A program made the translations under genes and the position numbers. From NCBI GenBank assembly GCA_000432335.1, contig HF995399.1, positions 1 to 20,368 on the forward strand: DNA of 20,368 nucleotides, given 5' to 3'. How positions within the stretch are numbered: the stretch's first letter is position 1; every line of letters begins with the position of its first letter. This DNA is from Firmicutes bacterium CAG:646 (GTDB lineage: Bacteria; Bacillota; Clostridia; Lachnospirales; Lachnospiraceae). Below the pieces are notes generated by a model. The model saw only the letters and a program-made list of their open reading frames with translations, was not told the DNA's origin and made no database searches. Below, piece after piece: positions 1 through 4,925 of the stretch.

Positions 1-252
1 TGGTATGAAGCGTCAGAAAGATATAAGGATTTTATAAACAGTTATGAAGATTCAAATATCTTATTTCTGAAACTTGGTGTAGGTGGGAACACTCCGGGCA
101 TTATCAAATATCCGTTTTGGAAAATGACAGCACAAAACAAGAACGAGGTATATGCCAGTGTGAATTTAGGCGAGGCAGTATGTCAGCAGGAGATTGAAAA
201 ACAATCTATTTGTATTAATGAGGATATTTCGCAAGTGTTGGAACTGCTGTAA
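1..252 (+). CDS. Sir2-family NAD-dependent deacylase-like protein, C-terminal end (partial)
   Basis: The first frame is open from base 1 to a TAA at 250-252, giving 83 residues with no start in the window. The visible part contains LKLGVGGNTPGIIKYPFW followed by MTAQNKNEVYASVNLGEA. I recognise this as the C-terminal segment of clostridial sirtuin-like (Sir2) proteins, in which a G-V-G-x-N-T-P loop follows the last core strand of the NAD-binding fold. The family removes acyl groups from lysines using NAD, and some bacterial members reverse ADP-ribosylation. The catalytic His, the NAD-binding GAG motif and any zinc cysteines would lie upstream, outside the window, so activity cannot be judged. 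No clear terminator follows the stop. The family call comes from recalled motif similarity only. Confidence 0.6.
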   Translation, partial: WYEASERYKDFINSYEDSNILFLKLGVGGNTPGIIKYPFWKMTAQNKNEVYASVNLGEAVCQQEIEKQSICINEDISQVLELL

Positions 253-636
253 ATGTGATATTATTTATAGGTGTGATGAGAAGTAATGAGAAGTCCTGCG
301 TTTGTAACGTGTTTGCAATACCATATTCAAAGAATCCAGTAAAATCAAGCCTTCCCAGTTATCCAAACGTTCATCATACGTTTTTGGAACGTACAATTTC
401 AAAAAAAATTTTCAACCTCTCAGGATTTCGGTTTTGGGAGGTTTTGTATTGCATGAAATATCTGGCCTTAGAGCGGAATTGCGGAAGTGCGCAGAGCTCA
501 GACATATTCCAGTACAGCGAATATAAGAGAAAAGCATCAGGAGAGAAAACGATTGTTTTGGTATCTGGTGGGGAAGTATGGTATAATGAATACATCTTAT
601 ATTTTCCAGCAGTTTTCAAAAATAAGGAGAATCCGA
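253..636. other. Intergenic gap without a convincing gene
   Basis: This 384-bp gap lies between the sirtuin-like stop and the diguanylate cyclase start. It has a weak hairpin, AACCTC (414-419) with GAGGTT (438-443), followed by a short T-rich stretch that could end transcription of the upstream gene. A 19-base patch at 476-494 matches the reverse complement of 4742-4760 at 16 of 19 positions. The promoter of the next gene lies at its right end. An open frame from a GTG at 255 spans the gap but has no ribosome binding site and runs through the promoter, so I do not call it. Confidence 0.5.
558..587 (+). promoter_or_regulatory. Sigma-A type promoter for the diguanylate cyclase gene
   Basis: A perfect TATAAT lies at 582-587, preceded by the extended -10 dinucleotide TG at 579-580. 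A TTGGTA -35-like hexamer lies at 558-563, giving an 18-bp spacer. The start codon is about 50 bases downstream. The -35 is a poor match, but the extended -10 can compensate. Confidence 0.6.
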
Positions 637-2520
637 ATGAAAAAGGAAGGTAGGAATACATCGGTAAAAAAGAGTGGGAGGAAATCTATTCTGATCATCA
701 GTGCGACGATTTTTCTGGCTTTGGTTGGGATGATCAGTTTCTTTTATATTTATTTTGGAAAAATATATGACGTGATGCTGAAAAAGGATATGGAGCAGAT
801 AGAATGGATTTCGTATTTTGTGACAAAGCTGATCCATGAGGATATTGAACACTGTGTTTCCGGACTTCAGGCGGGAGAACAGATTTTTCATGAATATAAA
901 GAGGTTGGAGAAGAGAGGGTGATGGAATATCTCAGAGAAATGAAAGAAGAACTGGGATTTGAGAAGATTAGTATCGTGAGGGAGAATGGAAAAAGTATAG
1001 ATGATACGGGGGCGATAGATGCGATGGCGGCGTCTGAGATTTTGAAGCAGGTTCAGGCGAGCGATTGCTATGTATCGAATGAAATTGATGTGTCCGATAA
1101 TATGCTTGTGGCGGTACCGATTCACAAGGATGGAGAAGTGGTGGGGGCAATTTGGGGATATTATGCTATTTCTACCATTGCAGAAAAAATTGAGTTGACA
1201 GATGATATGCATCGTTATTTTCAGATTATAGATGATAATGGGCAATATATCAGCAAATCAGGGAATATACATTCTTTTGTAGAAAGTATGAATTTGTGGG
1301 AGGAAATGGAACGGTATGAATTTGAAGACGGAGTTACTGTAGAGCAGGTGAGGGAAAATGTGGAAAATGGAAAAAAGGGATATTTTTATTTTTCCTATCA
1401 GGGTCAGAGAAGGTATGTGACATATGAGCCGCTGGGAATTAATAATTGGTATGTTTTTTCTGTTCTCGTGGAAGATTTTTTGGGAGACTACGTCAGAGAC
1501 ATAGAAAAAATTTTTACGAAATTGCTGATTGGTCTTGTAATATGTACGGTATTTGTAATGAGTATTATTGGAAGGTTCATTTTTCGGACGATGCGGACGA
1601 TTAAAAAGCAGAATCAGAAATTGACCGTGAAGAATTCGTTATTGTCCATGATATTGAAGAATACAAATGATACTCCATTTGAGATTAATCTGGATAATCA
1701 TCAGATGTTTTTATACCATGGCAATCTGGAAAAGGAGGAGATGGATTATGAACTTGTGGAGGATATATCTCCGAAAAGGATGGTGGAGAAACAGCTCATA
1801 CGGAACAAGGATTATGAGAAGTATAGAGGACTTTATGAGAAAATCCTAAAAAGAGAGAAGATTTTACCAATAATTATGGAAATCAGGATTCATGGAAGAT
1901 GGGAGTGGAATAGGATTCATACGTTTCAGATTGATGAGCATTATGCTATCGGTTTTTTGGAGGATTATAACGAAATGATCTGTCAGAATCAGAAATTGAA
2001 CGAAATCCGAAAGAAAACTCAGATAGATCATCTGACAAAATTGTATAGTCGGGAATATTTTATACAGGAAGTAGAAGGAAACTTGCGAAAAGGCGGGGAA
2101 GAGGAGGGGCTTCAGGCTTTGTTTTTGCTGGATCTGGATTATTTCAAACAGGTAAATGATATGCTGGGTCATCTTTCAGGCGATCAGGTTTTGCATGATA
2201 CTGGAATTCGCCTAAAATCCAGTATTAGAAGATCAGATTTAGCAGGGCGTCTGGGTGGTGATGAATTTGTATTATTTATACGGAATTTGCCAGATTTGTC
2301 AGCGGTTCGCAAATGTGCAGAAAAAATAAATGCTGCGCTTGTGTATACTTACGGTCATGGGGAGCAGTCTGTTACGGTAAGCGCATCTATAGGAGTTGCA
2401 GTGGCACAGGAAGAAAAAACATTTCGAGAGCTCTATGAGAGAGCAGACCGGGCGCTTTATGAAGTGAAAGCAGATAAGAAAAATGGATATCGAATTGAGG
2501 GGGCAGGCTCTGCCACCTGA
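637..2520 (+). CDS. Membrane-bound diguanylate cyclase with extracellular sensor region
   Basis: The product (627 aa) would make cyclic di-GMP from two GTP at the inner face of the membrane. Residues 17-41 form a first membrane segment. Residues about 42-293 are an extracytoplasmic region shaped like a Cache-type sensor, and residues about 294-316 form a second membrane segment. A PAS-like cytoplasmic linker of roughly 110-140 residues follows. The GGDEF domain starts at D464 in the usual DHLTKLY context, with the intact GGDEF motif at 540-544. An RxxD product-inhibition site (RRSD, 531-534) lies five residues before it, so feedback inhibition by c-di-GMP is expected. I chose the ATG at 637 because AAGGAGA lies 7-8 bases upstream and it sits just before the membrane anchor. 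The same frame extends back to 487, but that would include the promoter. The sensed ligand is unknown. Confidence 0.9.
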   Translation: MKKEGRNTSVKKSGRKSILIISATIFLALVGMISFFYIYFGKIYDVMLKKDMEQIEWISYFVTKLIHEDIEHCVSGLQAGEQIFHEYKEVGEERVMEYLREMKEELGFEKISIVRENGKSIDDTGAIDAMAASEILKQVQASDCYVSNEIDVSDNMLVAVPIHKDGEVVGAIWGYYAISTIAEKIELTDDMHRYFQIIDDNGQYISKSGNIHSFVESMNLWEEMERYEFEDGVTVEQVRENVENGKKGYFYFSYQGQRRYVTYEPLGINNWYVFSVLVEDFLGDYVRDIEKIFTKLLIGLVICTVFVMSIIGRFIFRTMRTIKKQNQKLTVKNSLLSMILKNTNDTPFEINLDNHQMFLYHGNLEKEEMDYELVEDISPKRMVEKQLIRNKDYEKYRGLYEKILKREKILPIIMEIRIHGRWEWNRIHTFQIDEHYAIGFLEDYNEMICQNQKLNEIRKKTQIDHLTKLYSREYFIQEVEGNLRKGGEEEGLQALFLLDLDYFKQVNDMLGHLSGDQVLHDTGIRLKSSIRRSDLAGRLGGDEFVLFIRNLPDLSAVRKCAEKINAALVYTYGHGEQSVTVSASIGVAVAQEEKTFRELYERADRALYEVKADKKNGYRIEGAGSAT

Positions 2521-2544
2521 AACTACTTGGTTCAGGGACAGAGC
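2507..2544. terminator. Possible shared hairpin between convergent genes
   Basis: GCTCTG (2507-2512) pairs with CAGAGC (2539-2544), and CCTGAA (2516-2521) pairs with TTCAGG (2531-2536), around a 9-base loop. The stem overlaps the stop of the diguanylate cyclase gene and lies 14 bases past the stop of the minus-strand regulator. No good T-run follows on either strand, so termination is uncertain. Confidence 0.35.
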
Positions 2545-2557
2545 AGCCAATAGATTT

Positions 2558-3418
2558 TTAATGGGAAGAGTTTTTTTCTCTGGAAGCATTTTCCTTTGGG
2601 GAAACGTGGTATTTGTTTTTATATGCCTGATAGAAGGTGGTATAATTGCGGAAGCCGCTTTTGTAGCAGGCATCTGTCATGGAAAAGCCCTGAGAAATAT
2701 AATGATTTGCCAGAAAGAGTCGCTTTTCCGTGATATATTTTCCTATGGTATAGCCGGTCTCATCACGGAAAAGATGCATGATATAAGAACGGTTAAGGAA
2801 AACATGTTTGGCAATCTGGTCGATAGAAAGATCTTCGCTGATATGATCGTTGATATAATTCATAATATCCAGTACCACTGGATGTACCGTATCCTCCGAA
2901 AGATAGCTGTCTTTTTCATGAAGGATGCTGCGGTTCAGACAGATCAGATATTCAATGAATTTGATCTTCTGATACAGAGCAGTGGAAGGATCACTTTGCT
3001 GGAAGGAAGCTTTCAGGTCTCTGGCAATGGTGTTCAGGTGCCGGGCGGAGGCTTCCGGAAAACGGATCAGATTAGAGCGCTGCCGCCGGGCTTCCTCGTA
3101 ACAGTAGAATAAATTACAGTTTTCTTTTTGATAAGAAGCAAAAAAAGCATCCGATATATAGATGATAATTCGCTTATAGGGAACCGTTTCCCGAATGATG
3201 GGACGATGAATTTCTCCTGCCCGGATGAGAAGGATATCCCCTGGAAGCAGTTCATATTCCCGGCCTTCCACGGAGTAGGCAACGCTGCCGTTGAGAAAAA
3301 TCAGCAGTTTGTGAAAGTCATGATAGTGGTAGTCGATTTTTGCAGAAGTACTTTCCGTGAGATAGAAAATTTTAAATTCACTGTTTAGATAGCCACTTTT
3401 TTTGTATAAGTCTGTCAT
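2558..3418 (-). CDS. AraC-family transcriptional regulator with N-terminal cupin domain
   Basis: The product (286 aa) is a DNA-binding regulator. The N-terminal part (about residues 25-100) is a cupin-like ligand pocket, with HYHDFHKLLIFLNG and the LLPGDILLIRAGEIH turn typical of AraC sensors of sugars or aromatics. The C-terminal 100 residues hold two helix-turn-helix units: LSIDQIAKHVFLNRSYIMHLF, then MTDACYKSGFRNYTTFYQAYK with the AraC signature ending in SPKE. The frame can start at a TTG at 3421, but the ATG at 3418 is better spaced from the GAGGTG site, so I use it. It diverges from the DapF-like gene across 121 bp and converges on the diguanylate cyclase. Its targets are probably local, but nothing in the sequence proves this. 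Confidence 0.9.
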   Translation of the reverse strand: MTDLYKKSGYLNSEFKIFYLTESTSAKIDYHYHDFHKLLIFLNGSVAYSVEGREYELLPGDILLIRAGEIHRPIIRETVPYKRIIIYISDAFFASYQKENCNLFYCYEEARRQRSNLIRFPEASARHLNTIARDLKASFQQSDPSTALYQKIKFIEYLICLNRSILHEKDSYLSEDTVHPVVLDIMNYINDHISEDLSIDQIAKHVFLNRSYIMHLFRDETGYTIGKYITEKRLFLANHYISQGFSMTDACYKSGFRNYTTFYQAYKNKYHVSPKENASREKNSSH

Positions 3419-3539
3419 CAAATCACCTCTTATTTTTTAGTATACAGCACTATTTTGAATAAATATAGCAGAAAATAGAAATTTATTTAAAAAAGTATTT
3501 GATATACTATAGATAACAAAGAGAAAGGAAGTTACGGAT
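3419..3539. promoter_or_regulatory. Divergent AT-rich promoter region between araC-type gene and dapF-like gene
   Basis: This 121-bp spacer is very AT-rich. A TATACT -10 candidate for the plus strand lies at 3503-3508, and TATACT on the minus strand corresponds to 3439-3444. Neither has a good -35 hexamer, which would fit activator-dependent promoters. No inverted repeat was convincing enough to call an operator. Confidence 0.4.
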
Positions 3540-3911
3540 ATGGCACAGGAATTGGTTTTTCATAAGTATCAGGGTTCTGACAGTGATTATCTCGTATACG
3601 ATATTAATAAAAATCATATGGAATTAAATGACAGCATGGTGAGAAAAATTCGTAACAGGAGTTTTGGAGCGGATCTGGCTGGTATTCTTGTGGGACCATT
3701 TGTGGAAAATGGAGATATTAGCATGAAAATATATGATGCAGAAAATGTGGACGGAAATGTAGGGATTCGGGCGTTCTCCCGTTATCTGAAAGACGCCGGA
3801 TATGTGAAAAATGGAAATTGTGTTTTTCGTACTCCTTCCGGTTACGTTTCTGTGAATGAAGAAGAAAATAAAGAAGAATTTTATCAGACAAAGATTTATT
3901 GCTGGTGTTAA
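3540..3911 (+). CDS. DapF-like half protein lacking the epimerase signature residues
   Basis: This 123-aa protein aligns by eye with the N-terminal domain of clostridial diaminopimelate epimerase: HKYQG..DYLVYD at the start, then a GP strand, then GIRAFSRYLKDAGYV. Normal DapF is about 270 aa with two mirror-image domains, and the second domain with its catalytic Cys is absent here. Within the half that remains, the GxGND loop reads GSDSD (12-16), so the substrate-binding Asn is Ser. The GxxSDG-type loop reads GADLAG (43-48). The C-G-N-G motif carrying the first catalytic Cys reads DGNVG (71-75). It is therefore unlikely to be an epimerase. The frame is clean, with AAAGGA 10 bases before the ATG and a strong terminator 12 bases after the stop, so it looks expressed. 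It is either a decaying gene or a repurposed single domain. Confidence 0.65.
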   Translation: MAQELVFHKYQGSDSDYLVYDINKNHMELNDSMVRKIRNRSFGADLAGILVGPFVENGDISMKIYDAENVDGNVGIRAFSRYLKDAGYVKNGNCVFRTPSGYVSVNEEENKEEFYQTKIYCWC

Positions 3912-3915
3912 GAAG

Positions 3916-3975
3916 GATGAGAAGGGTCGCCCGATGGGGCGGCTCTTTTTTTGAACTTTCGACCCTGGCATCAAA
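3916..3975. repeat. Short palindromic element sharing its right end with the 4704-4885 element
   Basis: GATG (3916-3919) and AGGGTCG (3923-3929) are complementary to CGACCCT (3960-3966) and CATC (3969-3972), so the segment can form a closed outer stem around the terminator hairpin. Its right end, 3956-3975, matches 4870-4889 at 19 of 20 positions. It appears to be a minimal or collapsed member of the same repeat family. Confidence 0.55.
3923..3952 (+). terminator. Rho-independent terminator after the dapF-like gene
   Basis: A 10-bp stem, AGGGTCGCCC (3923-3932) with GGGCGGCTCT (3937-3946), includes two G-U pairs and closes on a GATG loop. Seven T residues (3946-3952) follow. It begins 12 bases after the stop codon. 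Confidence 0.85.
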
Positions 3976-4061
3976 AAAATATAGTATGTATTTTTGGTAT
4001 CGGGAAATAATACATAACATTAGTAGGATACCTATAAAAAGAAAGATGAGGAGTGTGTGAT

Positions 4062-4655
4062 ATGGGAGTGGATTTCAGAAACAGCGAGACAAAAGATAAT
4101 TTGATGCGAGCTTTTGCGGGGGAAAGTCAGGCGAGAAACCGCTATACGTTTGCAGCCGGTCAGGCCAGAAAGCAGAAGCAGGAAGCCATTGCCCAGATTT
4201 TTCTGTATACGGCAGATCAGGAAAAAGAACATGGGGAGATTTTTTATAATCATTTGAGAGAACTGGCGGGAGAGACGATTCATGTGGATGGAGGATATCC
4301 AGTAGACATTACGGAGGATCTGGGAGAGCTTTTGCGGATGGCACAGCATAATGAATATGAAGAACATGATGTGGTGTATCAGCAGTTTGGAGATAAGGCA
4401 AAGGAAGAGGGATTTTCCGGTGTTGCTAATTCGTTTTACAAGATCGCTGAGATAGAAAAATATCATGGAGATCGGTTTGGAAAATTTGCTCAGTGGTTGG
4501 AGGAAAATAAGCTGCATGTTGCAGATGTGAAGCGAAGCTGGATCTGTCTGAATTGCGGATATATCTATGAAGGGGAGAGGAGTCCTCAGGTATGTCCGGT
4601 CTGTCACCATGACCAGGGATATTTTATGCGGGTGGAATTAGCTCCGTTTGCGTAG
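4062..4655 (+). CDS. rbr: Rubrerythrin
   Basis: The product (197 aa) is a cytosolic peroxide-reducing diiron protein that protects anaerobes from oxidative stress. The N-terminal ferritin-like four-helix bundle carries E21, the E54-x-x-H57 pair, E98 and E101, and E132-x-x-H135 as expected diiron ligands. The C-terminal rubredoxin domain has C162-x-x-C165 and C178-x-x-C181 for a single FeS4 iron. Length and domain order fit classical rubrerythrin. I start at the ATG at 4062, with GAGGAG eight bases upstream. A GTG at 4053 in frame overlaps that ribosome binding site and is rejected. No convincing PerR box was seen in the AT-rich leader (3976-4061). The gene stands alone between two copies of a palindromic element and no clear terminator follows it. 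Confidence 0.95.
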   Translation: MGVDFRNSETKDNLMRAFAGESQARNRYTFAAGQARKQKQEAIAQIFLYTADQEKEHGEIFYNHLRELAGETIHVDGGYPVDITEDLGELLRMAQHNEYEEHDVVYQQFGDKAKEEGFSGVANSFYKIAEIEKYHGDRFGKFAQWLEENKLHVADVKRSWICLNCGYIYEGERSPQVCPVCHHDQGYFMRVELAPFA

Positions 4656-4703
4656 AAAGATTATCGACCAATTTCCTTTTTTGTGATATTATAAAAAAGA
4701 ATA

Positions 4704-4885
4704 ATGCTGAGGTCAAAAGATGCCTGACGAATTGTTTCGTGCTGCGCACTCTCACAATTCTGCCCCATATTCGGATATCGCGGGGCATACGCCCCACTTT
4801 TATCCTCATTTTGGGGCGGGTCATAAAGACATAAAACCACTTTTGTGCAAGCACAACGTGGTTTATGACCTTTTGACCCTGGCAT
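4704..4885. repeat. Structured palindromic element with terminal inverted repeats
   Basis: The ends ATGCTGAGGTCAAAAG (4704-4719) and CTTTTGACCCTGGCAT (4870-4885) are inverted repeats matching at 13 of 16 positions. Two of the mismatches become G-U pairs in RNA. Inside lie several hairpins: GAATTG (4729-4734) with CAATTC (4755-4760), enclosing GTGC/GCAC; TGCCCC (4761-4766) with GGGGCA (4782-4787), enclosing ATAT/ATAT; GCCCC (4791-4795) with GGGGC (4813-4817); and a long arm, 4830-4840 with 4858-4867, enclosing TTGTG/CACAA. No protein is plausible here. It resembles the interspersed non-coding repeats of Lachnospiraceae, but copy number cannot be tested in this window. Confidence 0.7.
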
Positions 4886-4900
4886 CAAAGAATTTATATA
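4873..4900 (+). promoter_or_regulatory. Candidate promoter for the GTPase-RNase operon
   Basis: TTGACC (4873-4878) and TATATA (4895-4900) are 16 bp apart, 25 bases before the start at 4926. The -35 hexamer lies inside the right terminal repeat of the palindromic element. An alternative -10, TATGAT (4899-4904), would give a 20-bp spacer. Confidence 0.35.
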
Positions 4901-4925
4901 TGATAGAAGAGGAAGGGGTATTTTC

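Noticed and set aside
255..653. 132-aa open frame across the gap after the sirtuin-like gene
   Set aside because: It begins with a GTG lacking a ribosome binding site, runs through the TATAAT promoter and overlaps the diguanylate cyclase start. Its composition does not look protein-like.
2483..3112. 209-aa open frame on the plus strand
   Set aside because: It lies almost entirely opposite the clear AraC-family gene and shows no motif of its own.
3976..4061. PerR operator upstream of rubrerythrin
   Set aside because: The AT-rich leader was searched for a TTATAAT-N-ATTATAA palindrome and only weak partial matches were seen.
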